A DNA stretch of 64,000 bases from Roseomonas acroporae (GCF_023223525.1 NZ_JALPRX010000050.1:62001-126000), one strand, 5' to 3'; shown: positions 25,333-36,537, numbered from the stretch's first letter. Translations and numbers: made by a program. The notes: generated by a model from the letters alone, not told the origin.

Positions 25333-25952
25333 GCGGACCGCCGGAGGTTCGCGCCCGGAGGTTCGCGCACGGACGGTGACGCAGGCCCGGTCGGCGCGGT
25401 TTCCGGTCGCGCCGGTCCCGCCAGCCGCCCCGGGGTGCCGTTCCGCGAGCCGCCTCGCCCGATCGGCCTGCTCCGGACCGAGCGGGATCCGCGCCCGGGT
25501 CGTGCCGGTGTGGCGGCCGTCCCGCTGCCTTCGGCCCGGGGGATGTCTGCCGGTGGGCGGGCCCGCCGGGAAATGTGCCGCCGCCGCCAGCGGGGCGCCG
25601 GTTCGGCGTGTCCGGTCCGGCGTGCCGGCCCATGGGACGCCCGGCCCCGGCCGCCCCGCGGCGGCGTGCCGCCGCGATGTGACGCCCGCTTTGGCGGCGT
25701 GCCGCCGCGATGCGACGCCCGCTTCATGGCGGCGCGATCATGGTCTAGCTTCCGGCCCCGCCGGTCGATGCGTGGCCGTCGATGCGTGGCCCTGGCCATG
25801 GCCCCCTGGCTCCGGCCGGCCGTCCGGTCCCGTCAGGCTTGCACGATCCGGTGCGCGGATGCCAGATGCCGGCCCCCGGCCGTGACGAGCCTGCCCGGGG
25901 ATTTGTTGTGCCCAGGCCCAGGGAGGCCTGCTGAGGGAAGGATGCCCAGGCC
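25333..25952. other. 620-base spacer between pyrH and frr with local tandem duplications
   Basis: No convincing gene. Three tandem duplications are visible. A 14-base unit occurs twice at 25341-25368. A 33-base unit occurs twice at 25660-25725 with two mismatches, each unit containing the palindrome GGCGGCgtGCCGCC. A second 14-base unit (gtcgatgcgtggcc) occurs twice at 25764-25791. A separate frr promoter could lie here but is not recognisable. Confidence 0.7.
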
Positions 25953-26519
25953 ATGCCGGCCGACCTTGCTGCGCTGAAGCGCGACCTGACCCGCCGCATG
26001 GACGGCGCCATGGAGACGCTCCGCAAGGAGTTCGTGGGGCTCCGCACGGGCCGCGCCAACCCCGCCCTGCTGGAACCCATCCGGGTCGAGGCCTACGGCA
26101 CCGAGCAGCCGCTGAACCAGCTCGCCAACATCGCCGTCGCCGGTCCCGGCCTGCTCTCGGTGCAGGTCTGGGACCGTGCCGTGACCAAGGCGGTGGAGGT
26201 CGCGATCCGCGATTCCGGCCTCGGCCTCAACCCGCAGGCCGAGGGGCAGGTCATCCGCGTGCCGCTGCCCCAGCTCACCCAGGAGCGGCGCAACGAGCTG
26301 GCCAAGGCCGCCGGCCGCTACGCCGAGGGCGCCCGTGTCGCGATCCGCGGCGTCCGCCGCGACGGCATGGAGCAGGTCAAGAACGCCGACAAGAAGGGCG
26401 AGATCGGCCAGGACGACGCCAAGTCCTGGTCCGACGAGATCCAGAAGCTGACCGACCAGTACATCAAGAACGTCGATCAGGCGCTGGCCGAGAAGGAGAA
26501 GGACATCAGGCAGGTCTGA
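25953..26519 (+). CDS. frr: Ribosome recycling factor
   Basis: 188 residues, essentially the full family length. RRF splits post-termination 70S ribosomes together with EF-G. Conserved: MDGAMETLRKEFVGLRTGRA near the N-terminus, the QLANIAVAGPGLLSVQVWD beta domain, and the C-terminal helix DDAKSWSDEIQKLTDQYIKN. ATG 25953. It sits upstream of uppS in the usual order; the 145 bases after the stop contain no gene. Confidence 0.97.
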   Translation: MPADLAALKRDLTRRMDGAMETLRKEFVGLRTGRANPALLEPIRVEAYGTEQPLNQLANIAVAGPGLLSVQVWDRAVTKAVEVAIRDSGLGLNPQAEGQVIRVPLPQLTQERRNELAKAAGRYAEGARVAIRGVRRDGMEQVKNADKKGEIGQDDAKSWSDEIQKLTDQYIKNVDQALAEKEKDIRQV

Positions 26520-26664
26520 TGTCCCACCCGATGCAGCGCGCCATGCGGCGAGAACCGGCCCGGCCGGCCACCATCCCCGGCCGCGTCCCTCCGAGCCTTC
26601 CCCCGTGCCTTCCGAGTCCTCCCCTGGACCCCGCCGAGGCGCCTTCCGAGGGGGCCGGCGACCG

Positions 26665-27429
<765 letters not shown>

Positions 27430-28356
27430 GTGGGCCTGCCCGACAGCGGCCCGCCGGCGCCCCGGCCGGGAACGGTGCCGCCGTCGTCCCGCCCGACCCC
27501 CGCGCCGGCCGGGACGGCCCGCGCCGGCTCCGCCCGATGGAGCGACCTGCGCCTGCGCGTGCTCTCGGCGCTGGTGCTCGGGCCGCTCGCCCTGCTCTGC
27601 GCCTGGGCCGGCGGCCCGGCCTGGACGGCGCTGCTGGCGCTGTGCGTGCTCGGGCTCGGCTGGGAATGGTCGCGGCTCTGCGGCGCGCCGGCGCTGCGGC
27701 CGCCGGCGATCGGCCTGCCGCTGGTGCTGCTGGTGTCGCTCGGCTTCGCCGCCTTCGGACACAGGCCGGCCGCGCTGGTGGCGCTGGCCGCCGGCTGCGC
27801 CATCATCGGCCCGGCCGCGTGGATGCGCGGCACGCCGCGCGGGCTGCTGCTGACCGCCGGCATCCCCTATCTCGGCCTCGCGGCCCTCTCCCTGCTCGCA
27901 TTGCGCGAGGGGCCGGCCGAGGGGGCGGTGGGGCGCGGCAACCTGTTCTTCCTGCTGCTCGTGGTCTGGGCCAGCGACATCGGCGCCTACCTGGTCGGCC
28001 GCCTGGTCGGCGGGCCGCGGCTCGCCCCGGCCATCTCGCCGGGCAAGACCTGGTCCGGCGCCCTGGGCGGACTGGCCGCCGCGATGCTGGTCGGCCTCGG
28101 CGCGGCGGCGCTGTTCGATCCGCAGCCGGGCGTGCCGTGGCGCGCCATGCCGGTGGCGGGGGTGCTCGCCGCCCTGTCGCAGGCCGGCGACCTGCTGGAA
28201 AGCGCGATCAAGCGGCGCGCCGGGGTCAAGGACTCGTCGAAGCTCATCCCCGGCCATGGCGGCCTGTTCGACCGGGTTGACGGCGTGCTCGCCGCCGCCC
28301 CCGCCGCCGCCCTGCTGGGGCTGATCCTGGGGCAGGGAGTGCCGCTATGGCGTTGA
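27430..28356 (+). CDS. cdsA: Phosphatidate cytidylyltransferase
   Basis: 308 residues, an integral inner-membrane enzyme that makes CDP-diacylglycerol from phosphatidic acid and CTP. After a Pro-rich cytoplasmic N-terminus there are about seven hydrophobic segments. The family signature is SAIKRRAGVKDSSKLIPGHG followed by GLFDRVDG. GTG 27430 abuts the uppS stop. The 3' end overlaps dxr by 10 bases. Confidence 0.95.
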   Translation: MGLPDSGPPAPRPGTVPPSSRPTPAPAGTARAGSARWSDLRLRVLSALVLGPLALLCAWAGGPAWTALLALCVLGLGWEWSRLCGAPALRPPAIGLPLVLLVSLGFAAFGHRPAALVALAAGCAIIGPAAWMRGTPRGLLLTAGIPYLGLAALSLLALREGPAEGAVGRGNLFFLLLVVWASDIGAYLVGRLVGGPRLAPAISPGKTWSGALGGLAAAMLVGLGAAALFDPQPGVPWRAMPVAGVLAALSQAGDLLESAIKRRAGVKDSSKLIPGHGGLFDRVDGVLAAAPAAALLGLILGQGVPLWR

Positions 28357-29654
28357 ACTCGGGGGCGTTGAACTCGGGAGCGTCGAATTCGGGGGCGTCG
28401 GACCCGGGCGCGTCGAATGCCGGGACATCGGGCATGGCGGCGGCGCCGGCGGGTTCCGCCCGGCCGCGGGCGGCCCCGCGCCGCGTCAGCCTCCTCGGCA
28501 GCACCGGCTCGGTCGGGCGCAGCACGGTGGCGCTGCTGGAGGCCGCCCCGCCCGGCAGCTTCGCCGTCTCCGCGCTGGTGGCCGGGCGCGACGTCGCGGC
28601 GCTGGCCGCGCAGGCACGCGCCCTGCAGTCGGCCGGCCTCGCGCCCGAGCTGGCCGTGCTGGCCGACCCGGGCGGGCTCGCCGCGCTGCGCGAGGCGCTG
28701 GCCGGGACCGGCATCGCCTGCGGCGCCGGTCCGGCGGCGGTCGAGGAGGCGGCGCTGCGCCCGGCCGACTGGACCATGGCCGCCGTGGTCGGCGCCGCCG
28801 GTCTGCGCCCCACGCTCGCCGCCGCCTCGCGCGGCGGCACGGTGGCGCTGGCCAACAAGGAGAGCCTGGTCTGCGCCGGCGCGGTGATGCTGGACGCGGT
28901 GCGCCGCTCCGGCGCCACGCTGCTGCCGGTCGATTCCGAGCACAACGCGATCTTCCAGTGCCTCGACGCGCGCGACCCGGCGGCGATCGAGCGGATCATC
29001 CTGACCGCCTCGGGCGGCCCGTTCCGCAACGCCTCGCTCGCCGAGATGCGCGCCGCGACGCCGGAGACGGCGGTGCGCCACCCGGTCTGGAGCATGGGCG
29101 CCAAGATCAGCGTCGATTCCGCCACCATGATGAACAAGGGGCTGGAGCTGATCGAGGCGGCGCGCCTGTTCCCGGTGCCGGAGCCGCGCATCGAGATCCT
29201 GGTGCACCCGCAATCGGCCGTGCACTCGCTGGTGCAGTACACGGACGGCTCGATCCTGGCGCAGCTCGGCACGCCGGACATGAAGACGCCGATCGCCTAC
29301 GCCCTGGCCTGGCCGCGGCGGATGGAGGTCGCGGTGCCGCGCCTGGACCTCGCCGCGCTCGGGCGGCTGGAATTCATGGCGCCCGACGCCGAGCGCTTCC
29401 CGGCGCTGCGCCTGGCGCGCGAGGCGCTGCGCACCGGCGCCGGCGCCTCCACCGTGCTGAACGCGGCCAACGAGGCGGCGGTGGGGCTGTTCCTCGACCG
29501 GCGCCTCGGCTTCCTCGACATCGCCGCCGTGGTCGAGGAGACGATGGAGCGCCTGGGCTGCCCGCCGGCCGACACGCTGGAGGCGATCCTGGCGCTCGAC
29601 GCCGAGGCGCGCGAGGTGGCTGCGGGCTTCGCGCGGTCACGCGCCGCGGCGTGA
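28347..29654 (+). CDS. dxr: 1-deoxy-D-xylulose 5-phosphate reductoisomerase
   Basis: 435 residues; second enzyme of the MEP isoprenoid pathway. Conserved: LLGSTGSVGRSTVALLE for NADPH binding, ALANKESLVCAG, metal-binding PVDSEHNAIFQCL, and KISVDSATMMNKGLELIEA. An N-terminal tail of about 45 residues precedes the core, and most of it (residues 2-26) is a 15-base minisatellite product (LNSGA/SNSGA). ATG 28347 overlaps cdsA; GTG or ATG codons nearer the core (for example the Met in TSGMAAAP) are alternatives. rseP and bamA, often next in this run, are absent. Confidence 0.95.
   Translation: MALNSGALNSGASNSGASDPGASNAGTSGMAAAPAGSARPRAAPRRVSLLGSTGSVGRSTVALLEAAPPGSFAVSALVAGRDVAALAAQARALQSAGLAPELAVLADPGGLAALREALAGTGIACGAGPAAVEEAALRPADWTMAAVVGAAGLRPTLAAASRGGTVALANKESLVCAGAVMLDAVRRSGATLLPVDSEHNAIFQCLDARDPAAIERIILTASGGPFRNASLAEMRAATPETAVRHPVWSMGAKISVDSATMMNKGLELIEAARLFPVPEPRIEILVHPQSAVHSLVQYTDGSILAQLGTPDMKTPIAYALAWPRRMEVAVPRLDLAALGRLEFMAPDAERFPALRLAREALRTGAGASTVLNAANEAAVGLFLDRRLGFLDIAAVVEETMERLGCPPADTLEAILALDAEAREVAAGFARSRAAA
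28350..28424 (+). repeat. 15-base in-frame minisatellite at the dxr 5' end
   Basis: Five units beginning gcgttgaactcgggg, progressively diverged, directly after the proposed ATG. The units run across the cdsA stop codon overlap, so the repeat also touches the last bases of cdsA. Confidence 0.88.
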
Positions 29655-29769
29655 GCGGCGGGGGGGCGGCGCCCGTCCCCCCGGCCCTCGTCCTGATCCC
29701 CCGCGGAGGCGGGCACGCCGGTCGCCCCGCGCGTCGGCGCCGGGCGGTGCGCCCGGTCCGGGCGCGCCG

Positions 29770-32700
29770 CTACCGTCCCGCCCGGGCCCGGCGCACCGCC
29801 GCCAGCGTCGCGTCGGCCAGGGCGGGCAGGGCGGCGATTCCCCCGGCCGGGATGGTGCCGGCGCGTGCCCCGCCTTCCAGCCCGGCCGCCGCCTCGGCCA
29901 GCAGCCGGGCGCCGGCCATGCGGGCGGCACCCTTCAGCCGGTGCGCCGCCTCGGCGACGGCGCCGGCATCCTCGCATGCGGCGGCGGCGACGAGGCCGGC
30001 GACGTCGCCGGTCACCGAGTCCGCGAAGCCGGCCAGCAGCCGGCCCAGCCGCTCCTCGTCGGCGCCGAACAGGCGGCGCAGCACCTCGGGGTCGAACAGC
30101 GCGGCCGGCGGCATGCCGGCAGCCGGGGGCGCCGGGCCGGCCGTCCCGCCCGCCGGCGGCAGCCAGCGCGACAGGGTGCGCGAGAGCGAGTCCATCGAGA
30201 CCGGCTTGGGCAGGAAGGCGTCGATGCCGGCGGCGAAGCAGCGCTCGTCCTCGCCCTTCAGCGCGTTGGCGGTGACCGCCACCAGCACGGTGCGCGTCGC
30301 CGGCGCCGCCTCCTGCCGGCCCTCCTCCCGTCTTATGGCGCGGGCGAGGTCGAACCCGTCCAGCACCGGCATGTGCAGGTCGAGGAGCACCAGCGGGTGC
30401 CGTTGCGCCCGCCACAGCGCCAGCGCCTCGCCGCCGTCGGTGGTCAGGTCGGCGGCGAAGCCGAGCAGCTCGAGCTGGCGCGCGATCACCTCGCGGTTCA
30501 CCGCGTGGTCGTCGGCCACCAGCAGGCGCGGCAGCCCGTCGCCGTGCGGCCGCTCCGCCTCCGGCGCGGCCGGCAGCGGCAGCGCCGCCATGCCGGAGCG
30601 GCCGAGCCGCAGCGACACGGTGAAGCGGCTGCCGCGCCGCGGCGCGCTCTCGACGCCCGCCTCGCCGCCCATCAGCTCGGCGAGCCGGCGCACGATGGTC
30701 AGGCCGAGGCCGGTGCCGCCGTAGCGGCGCGTGGTGGAGCTGTCGGCCTGCACGAAGGGCTGGAACAGCCGCGCCGCCTGCTCCGCCGTCAGGCCGATGC
30801 CGCTGTCCTCCACCGCCATGGCGACGAGCACGGAATCCGCCGCCTCGCGCGTGTCGCAGAGGATGCGCACGTAGCCGCGCTCGGTGAACTTCACCGCGTT
30901 GGCCACCAGGTTGAGCAGGATCTGGCGCACCCGCACCGGATCGCCGATCACGATGTCCGGCTCCGCGCCGGGCGGGTCGGCGAAGAGGTGCAGCCCCTTG
31001 CGCCGCGCCTCGACGCCGAGCGTGTCGAGCACGCCCTCGATCAGCGAGCGCAGCGAGAAGGGCAGCTCCTCCAGCTCCAGCCGCCCGGCCTCGATCTTGG
31101 AGACGTCGAGCACGTCGTCGATGATGCGCAGCAGGGCGTCGGCGCTGCCGCGCATCACCTCGACGCAGCGCGCCTGCTCGGTCGAGAGGCCGGTGCGCTC
31201 CAGCACCTCCATCATGCCGAGCACGCCGTTCATGGGCGTGCGTATCTCGTGGCTCATGCTGGCCAGGAAGGTGGACTTGGCGCGGTCCGCCGCCTCGGCG
31301 GCGTCGCGCGCGGCCTCGGCCTCGTCGCGGGCGCGCGCCAGCTCCTCCTCGCGCTCCTTGAGGCCGGTGATGTCGCGGTAGTGGCAGAGCAGCTCGCCGC
31401 CCGGCAGGGTCTGGAAGCGGAATTCCAGCCAGTGCCCGCCCGAGGTCTTGCGGATGTAGCGCAGCCCCTGCGGCTGCACGGCCATGGCGATCTTCTCCGC
31501 GACCGCCGCCTCCAGCGCCTCCGGCCCGCCGGGGGGCGGGCCGAAGTCGCCGCGCTGCGCCTGGATGCGCATGAAGTCGGCGAGCGGCGTGCCCTCCGGG
31601 CCGAAGCCGGCGGGGAATTCCAGCAGCCGCCGGATCGGGCCGTTGGCCAGCAGCAGCCGCAGCGAGGGGTCGAACAGCGCGACGCCGTCGGTCAGCTCGT
31701 CGAGGATGCGCTGCTGCGTCGCGCGCTGGCGCTCGATCTCCTCCTCGCGCTCCTTGAGCCGCGTGATGTCGCGGTAGTGGCAGAGCAGACGGCCGTCGGG
31801 CAGCGGCCGGAAGCTGTACTCCAGCCAGTAGCCGCTGTGCGAGCGGCGGGTGTAGTGCAGGCCCTCGGGCCGCAGCGCCGGGGCGATGCGCGCGACCACC
31901 GCGGCATCCACCTCGGCCTCGGTGGCGGGGGGCGGGCCGAAGTCGCCGCGCAGCGTCTGGGCGCGCACCACGTCGGGCAGGCGCACGCCGCGCCGGAGCT
32001 GGGTGTTGGGCGAGTCGTTGAGCCATTGCAGCGGCCGGTTGGCCAGCTCCAGCCGCAGCTCGGAGTCGTAGAGCGCCACGCCGTCGGTGAGCTGGTCGAG
32101 GATGATCTGCTGCGTCGCGCGCTGGCGCTCGATCTCCTCTTCGCGCTCCTTGAGGCCGGTGATGTCGCGGTAGTGGCAGAACAGCCCGCCATCGGCCATC
32201 GGCACGAAGCGGAATTCCAGCCACGGCCCGTCCCGCATCCGGCGCGTGTACTGCGTGCCCCCCGGCGTCAGCATGGTCCGCAGCCTTGCCCGCACCAGCG
32301 CCGCCACGGCCTCCTCGGTGGCGGGGGGCGGGCCGAAGTCGCCCCGCAGGGCCTGGGCGCGCAGGATCTCCGTGACATGGGTGCCGGGCCCGGTGAAGTC
32401 GGCCGCGAAGCCCTGCACGCGGCGCATCGGGCCGTTGGCGCGCACCAGCCGCAGCTCGGAATCGTAGAGCGCCACCGCGTCGGTGAGGTTGTCGAGGATG
32501 ATCTGCTGCGTCGCGCGCTGGCGCTCGATCTCCTCCTCGCGCGCCTTGAGCCGCGTGATGTCGCGGTAGTGGCAGAACAGCCCGCCATCGGGCAGGGGGA
32601 TGAAGCTGTACTCCAGCCAGTAGCCGCCGGCGGACTTGCGCGTGTAGTGCGTCCCGCCCGGCGTCAGCATCACCGCGAGGCGTTCCCGCACCAGCGCCTC

Positions 32701-33966
32701 GATGCCCTCCGGGTCCGCCGGCGGCGGGCCGAAGTCGCCGCGGCGCGCCTGCAGCCGCAGCGTCTCGGCGAGGGGCGGGCCGGGGACCGAGTAGCGCTGG
32801 TCCGTGAAGTTCTGCAGCCGCAGCAGCGGGCGGTTGGCGAGCCGCAGCACGAGATCGGAGTCGTACACCGCGACGCCGTCCGAGAGGTTGTCGATGGCGA
32901 GCTGGTAGGTGGCGCGCTGCACCTCCAGCTCGGCCTCGTGGCGCTTCAGCGCGGTGATGTCGCGGTAGATGTTGAGCACGCCGCCATCGGGCAGCCGGGT
33001 GCGGATGATCTCCACCCAGTAGCCGCAGCGGGTCAGGCGGGTGGTGACGCGCTCGGCGGGATCGAGGATCTCGCGCACCCGCCGCTCCACGAAGGCGTCG
33101 AGCGCGGCCTCGGTCTCCGGCGGCGGCCCGTAGTCGCCGCGGTTCGTCATGAAGCGCAGGATGGCGCGCCCGTCGGCGCCGGGCAGCAGCAGGTCGGGCG
33201 GCAGGTCGTAGAAGCGCTGCAGCCGGGCGTTGGCCAGCCGCACGCGGAACCCGGAATCCCAGAGCAGCAGCCCGTCCGTCATGGTGTCGAGCACCAGCTC
33301 GTGCGTCTCCCTGGCCGCGCGCAGCTCCGACTCGCTCTCGATCAGCTTGGTGACGTCGCGGTAGGTGACGATGTGCCCGCCCGATTCCATCGGGTGGGTG
33401 ATCACCTCGATCCAGCCGCCGGAGCGGCGCGGGCGCACGTAGCGCGTGCCGCCGGGGGTGAGCAGGTTGGCGGCGCGCCGCTGCGCCTCGGCCTCGACCG
33501 CCGCGGGATCGGCGGGCGGCGGGCCGAAGTCGCCGCGCCGGACCTGGTAGCGCACGAGGTCGATCACCGGCGTGCCGACCTGGATCAGCGCGCCCGGCAG
33601 CTCCAGCAGATGCTCCACCTGCCGGTTGAAGGCGCTGAGCCGGAACGCCTCGTCCCAGAGCGCCACCGCGTCGCGCATCTGGTCGAGCATGCGCTGCTGC
33701 GTGTCGAGGCGCTGACGCAGCGCCGCGTCGCCCGATGGTCGGCACGTGGCGCGGTCCTGTCGCGGCGGGGGCGGGGCGCCGGGAGGCGCGGCCCCTTCCG
33801 GCATGCTCCCGTCCGGTATGCTCCCATCTGGCATGCTCCCTTCCGGCGTGGCCCCGACCGGCGCCTCCATGGCGGATCGCCGCCGGTCGGCGGGTGCCTC
33901 GCCGGACTGGATCTCGCCGGGCGGCAGCCCGTCGGCGGCCGTCTCGCGGGGGATCGTCACGGGCAT
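29770..33966 (-). CDS. Giant hybrid histidine kinase: six PAS, HisKA, HATPase, receiver, Hpt
   Basis: 1398 residues, with no membrane segment, so cytoplasmic. From about residue 88 six PAS units of ~132 residues follow each other, each with an RGDFGPPP-type motif and ending in YRDIT. They are separated by near-identical helical linkers ([12 protein letters not shown]). The HisKA box [12 protein letters not shown] (His about 910) is followed by HATPase motifs ([25 protein letters not shown]), a receiver domain ([12 protein letters not shown]) and an Hpt domain ([12 protein letters not shown], His about 1342). All phosphorelay residues appear intact. The N-terminal tail contains 15-base repeats. 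It is divergent from an OmpR-type regulator that may be its output, although the internal Hpt could serve any regulator. Confidence 0.93.
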   Translation of the reverse strand: MPVTIPRETAADGLPPGEIQSGEAPADRRRSAMEAPVGATPEGSMPDGSIPDGSMPEGAAPPGAPPPPRQDRATCRPSGDAALRQRLDTQQRMLDQMRDAVALWDEAFRLSAFNRQVEHLLELPGALIQVGTPVIDLVRYQVRRGDFGPPPADPAAVEAEAQRRAANLLTPGGTRYVRPRRSGGWIEVITHPMESGGHIVTYRDVTKLIESESELRAARETHELVLDTMTDGLLLWDSGFRVRLANARLQRFYDLPPDLLLPGADGRAILRFMTNRGDYGPPPETEAALDAFVERRVREILDPAERVTTRLTRCGYWVEIIRTRLPDGGVLNIYRDITALKRHEAELEVQRATYQLAIDNLSDGVAVYDSDLVLRLANRPLLRLQNFTDQRYSVPGPPLAETLRLQARRGDFGPPPADPEGIEALVRERLAVMLTPGGTHYTRKSAGGYWLEYSFIPLPDGGLFCHYRDITRLKAREEEIERQRATQQIILDNLTDAVALYDSELRLVRANGPMRRVQGFAADFTGPGTHVTEILRAQALRGDFGPPPATEEAVAALVRARLRTMLTPGGTQYTRRMRDGPWLEFRFVPMADGGLFCHYRDITGLKEREEEIERQRATQQIILDQLTDGVALYDSELRLELANRPLQWLNDSPNTQLRRGVRLPDVVRAQTLRGDFGPPPATEAEVDAAVVARIAPALRPEGLHYTRRSHSGYWLEYSFRPLPDGRLLCHYRDITRLKEREEEIERQRATQQRILDELTDGVALFDPSLRLLLANGPIRRLLEFPAGFGPEGTPLADFMRIQAQRGDFGPPPGGPEALEAAVAEKIAMAVQPQGLRYIRKTSGGHWLEFRFQTLPGGELLCHYRDITGLKEREEELARARDEAEAARDAAEAADRAKSTFLASMSHEIRTPMNGVLGMMEVLERTGLSTEQARCVEVMRGSADALLRIIDDVLDVSKIEAGRLELEELPFSLRSLIEGVLDTLGVEARRKGLHLFADPPGAEPDIVIGDPVRVRQILLNLVANAVKFTERGYVRILCDTREAADSVLVAMAVEDSGIGLTAEQAARLFQPFVQADSSTTRRYGGTGLGLTIVRRLAELMGGEAGVESAPRRGSRFTVSLRLGRSGMAALPLPAAPEAERPHGDGLPRLLVADDHAVNREVIARQLELLGFAADLTTDGGEALALWRAQRHPLVLLDLHMPVLDGFDLARAIRREEGRQEAAPATRTVLVAVTANALKGEDERCFAAGIDAFLPKPVSMDSLSRTLSRWLPPAGGTAGPAPPAAGMPPAALFDPEVLRRLFGADEERLGRLLAGFADSVTGDVAGLVAAAACEDAGAVAEAAHRLKGAARMAGARLLAEAAAGLEGGARAGTIPAGGIAALPALADATLAAVRRARAGR
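33785..33859 (-). repeat. 15-base in-frame minisatellite at the kinase N-terminus
   Basis: Three well-matched units (ggcatgctcccgtcc on the plus strand, 33800-33844) flanked by a degenerate unit on each side. The minus-strand product is [10 protein letters not shown] pentapeptides within the first 65 residues of the hybrid kinase. Confidence 0.88.
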
Positions 33967-34109
33967 GCCGGGCGCCGTCGCGGAACGGCGCGGTGGCGGA
34001 CCGGTTCGCCGTGCCTAGCGGGTTTCTGGCGCAGGGCGGGCTCCGTGTTTGACGCGGCGGAAAGCTTGCCGCCATCCTCCCGCCCGCGCGGCGGGCCGGG
34101 GAGTGCGGG

Positions 34110-34832
34110 ATGGCGGCGAGCGAGTTGCTGCTCGTGGAGGATGACGCTTTCCAGCGGCAGGCGGTGGGCGACTATCTCACGCTGCAGGGCCTTTCGGTCA
34201 CGTCGGTGGCCGACGGGGCTGCCTTCCGCCGGGCGGTGGAGAGCCGCATGCCCGATCTCGCCCTGGTCGATGTCCGCCTGCCCGGCGAGGACGGCTTCAC
34301 CCTGGCGCGCTGGCTGCGCGCCCGCAGCGAGCAGGTCGGCATCATCATGCTGACCGCCGCCGACGAGCTGGTGGACCGCGTGGTCGGCCTCGAATCCGGC
34401 GCCGACGACTACGTGGTCAAGCCCTTCGAGCCGCGCGAATTGCTGGCACGGGTGCGGGCGCTGCTGCGGCGCGGGCAGCGCGCCGCGGCCCCGGCCGCGC
34501 CGGCGGCCGAGGCACGGCCCCTGATCCAGGTCGGCGCCGCCATGCTCGACCTCGAGCGGCGCATCCTGGTCGGCCCGGCGGGCGAGGAGCGCCTGACCGC
34601 GGGCGAGTACGACCTGCTCCGCCTGCTGGTAGAGAACCCGAACCGCCCGCTGCACCGCGACTGGCTGCTGGAGGCGACCGCCCGTGCCGGCGAGGAGCCC
34701 GAGGCGTTCGACCGCGCCATCGACCTGCGCATCATGCGCCTGCGCCGCAAAGTGGAGCGCGACCCGGCGCACCCGGAGGCGATCCGCACGGTGCGCGGCG
34801 TCGGCTACGTGTTCGTGCCCGCCTCCGGCTGA
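34110..34832 (+). CDS. OmpR/PhoB-family response regulator
   Basis: 240 residues. Receiver domain 1-120 with the acidic pair in LLLVEDDAF, phospho-acceptor Asp in LALVDVRLPGEDG, and Lys in YVVKPFEPRELL. The C-terminal winged helix (about 140-238) has LTAGEYDLLRLLVENPNRPL, the recognition region AIDLRIMRLRRKVE and the final RTVRGVGYVFVP. Divergently transcribed from the giant hybrid kinase across 143 bases, which suggests a pair. Start ATG 34110 follows GGGGAGTGCGGG. Confidence 0.9.
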   Translation: MAASELLLVEDDAFQRQAVGDYLTLQGLSVTSVADGAAFRRAVESRMPDLALVDVRLPGEDGFTLARWLRARSEQVGIIMLTAADELVDRVVGLESGADDYVVKPFEPRELLARVRALLRRGQRAAAPAAPAAEARPLIQVGAAMLDLERRILVGPAGEERLTAGEYDLLRLLVENPNRPLHRDWLLEATARAGEEPEAFDRAIDLRIMRLRRKVERDPAHPEAIRTVRGVGYVFVPASG

Positions 34833-34885
34833 GCCGGGGTGGCGGCAGGGGGCCGCCGGGTCCCGGCGATCGGGCGGCGCGCCGC

Positions 34886-35491
34886 TCATCGCCCGGCCGC
34901 CGCATCCTTGTCGGCGCGGTCCTTGGCGACCGGGCCCGCGGCGGGCAGGGAAGGGCGGGTCGCGCCCGGCATCCCGCTGGACATCGCCGTGCGCTCGCCC
35001 TTGCCGTCGTCCTGCGCGGCGCAGACGCCGGGCCGGTCGAGGGCCGCCTTCCCGTCCTGGCGGTCGCCGCAGTCCACCGGCACCGCCTCGGTCTCCGGCC
35101 CGGCGACCGTGGTCTCGGCCTCGGCCTCGGCGCGGGCGGTGACGACGAGGCGCCAGACATTGAACGAGACATCGGCGGCCGGCGCGGCCGACGCCTCCCC
35201 GGTGTCGATCCGGTGGAGGAAGTCCGGCGAATCCCGGAGGGCGGCCTCGCCGGCCGGGGAGGCGGCGACGGGCTCCTCGGCGACCAAGGTCGGGGCCTCC
35301 GGCCAGGTCAGCTTCGCCACCGGCAAGGCGTCGCGCAACGCGGGCGGGGCGCGTTCCCCGGCGGGGGCGGCTGTCGCGCGCGCGGCGACTCCGGCGACCA
35401 GGCAGATGGCCTCGCCCAGGCAGCAGGCCAGCACCGGCAGCGCCAAGGCCAAGGCCAGCACGGCAGGTCCCTTGCGCATGGCACGGTGCAT
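34886..35491 (-). CDS. Predicted exported protein, possible lipoprotein
   Basis: 201 residues of unknown family. A basic start (MHRAMRKG) and hydrophobic segment LALALALPVLACC carry a lipobox-like V-L-A-C, so lipoprotein processing is possible. A longer hydrophobic run continues to about residue 36 and could instead be an ordinary signal or anchor. The rest is acidic, rich in Ala, Glu and Asp, with a conserved-looking core SFNVWRLVVTARAEAE. A second ATG at 35479 is an equally good start. It converges with the upstream response regulator gene. No function is proposed. Confidence 0.5.
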   Translation of the reverse strand: MHRAMRKGPAVLALALALPVLACCLGEAICLVAGVAARATAAPAGERAPPALRDALPVAKLTWPEAPTLVAEEPVAASPAGEAALRDSPDFLHRIDTGEASAAPAADVSFNVWRLVVTARAEAEAETTVAGPETEAVPVDCGDRQDGKAALDRPGVCAAQDDGKGERTAMSSGMPGATRPSLPAAGPVAKDRADKDAAAGR

Positions 35492-35859
35492 CCGGTGCGC
35501 CTCCGCCTTCCCCCGGGATGCCGTCGCCGGCCCCGACCGGTCCGGTTATAGGGCCGTCGCGTTTCACCGGCGTGTCGCCGCTGTTTCTCCGGCGGGGGCG
35601 ACGATGCGCGGGCGCTTCGCGGCCGCTGCGCCGGCGCGGTTCGTGCCGGGTCGCCGCGATGCGGAACGGGGCGGCTCTACGGTCCGGCGCGCAGCACCCC
35701 GCCGGTCCCGCGCGATGCCGCTCCGCGCGGATCGGGACCGCGGTGCGTGCCGGCGGGCCCGGGCGTCCGGGAAGCCGGTGCCGCGTGCCGATCCCCGGCG
35801 CTGGCGATCAGCCGGCACCCGGCCGCCGCCGGGCACGCAGCCTCCCGCGGCGGCACGGG
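35492..35859. other. Gene-free spacer upstream of the exported protein gene
   Basis: 368 bases without a credible coding sequence or clear repeat. It is GC-rich throughout, with scattered short palindromes. It should hold the promoter for the minus-strand gene ending at 34886, but none is recognisable by eye. Confidence 0.4.
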
Positions 35860-36396
35860 TCATCGGCCTGCCGGGTAGGCGATCGTCACCACCTCCAGCG
35901 CCTCGCGCCCCTGCGGCGTGCGCAGTTCCACCACGTCGCCCTCCGAGGCGCGCAGCAGGGCGCGGGCGACGGGCGAGAGCCAGCTTATCCGGCCCCGCTC
36001 CATGTCGGTCTCGTCGGCGCCGACGATGGTGACGGTCCGCTCCACCCCGGCGCCGGTCTCGTAGGTGACGGTGGCACCGAAGTAGACGCGGTCCCGGCTG
36101 CGCTGCGCCGCCGGGTCGACCACCTGCGCCCGCTCCAGCCGCTTGCGCAGGAAGCGCACGCGGCGGTCGATCTCGCGCAGCCGCTTCTTGCCGTACTGGT
36201 AGTCGGCATTCTCCGAGCGGTCGCCGAGCGAGGCGGCCCATGCGACCAGCTCCACCACCTTCGGCCGCTCCTGCGACCAGAGCGCGCGCAACTCGGCCTG
36301 CAGCCGGGCAAGGCCGTCGGGGGTGATGTAGTTGGGCGTCCCGGCGGGCAGCGGCGCGGCGCCTTCCTCGTCGTCATCGTCGTCGGGATCGGGCAA
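35860..36396 (-). CDS. greB: Transcription elongation factor GreB
   Basis: 178 residues. Gre factors enter the RNA polymerase secondary channel and stimulate cleavage of backtracked RNA. The N-terminal coiled coil carries the acidic loop SLGDRSENADYQYGKKRLRE, typical of GreB, followed by IDRRVRFLRKRLE. The C-terminal FKBP-like domain includes the segment ending SWLSPVARALLRASEGDVVE. TTG 36396 is chosen because GGGGAG lies seven bases upstream and no ATG is available in frame. The N-terminal ~20 residues are Asp/Glu-rich (DPDDDDDEEG), unlike the usual short GreB start. Confidence 0.92.
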   Translation of the reverse strand: MPDPDDDDDEEGAAPLPAGTPNYITPDGLARLQAELRALWSQERPKVVELVAWAASLGDRSENADYQYGKKRLREIDRRVRFLRKRLERAQVVDPAAQRSRDRVYFGATVTYETGAGVERTVTIVGADETDMERGRISWLSPVARALLRASEGDVVELRTPQGREALEVVTIAYPAGR

Positions 36397-36537
36397 GGCC
36401 GGACTCCCCGTGGGCAGGAGGCGACGAGGATGCGTCGGCGCGGCATCCGGGTGAAGCGTCGCTGAATGAGTTTGCGAAGCGTTCGCAATTAGGCTATCGG
36501 AGGCAGCCGCCCCGAAGGCGTTGCTTGGAGGTTTCCG

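Noticed and set aside
29941-34353. 1470-residue plus-strand frame opposite the giant kinase
   Set aside because: Repetitive His/Gln/Val-rich shadow of the six PAS repeats; no domain, and the minus-strand kinase is unambiguous.
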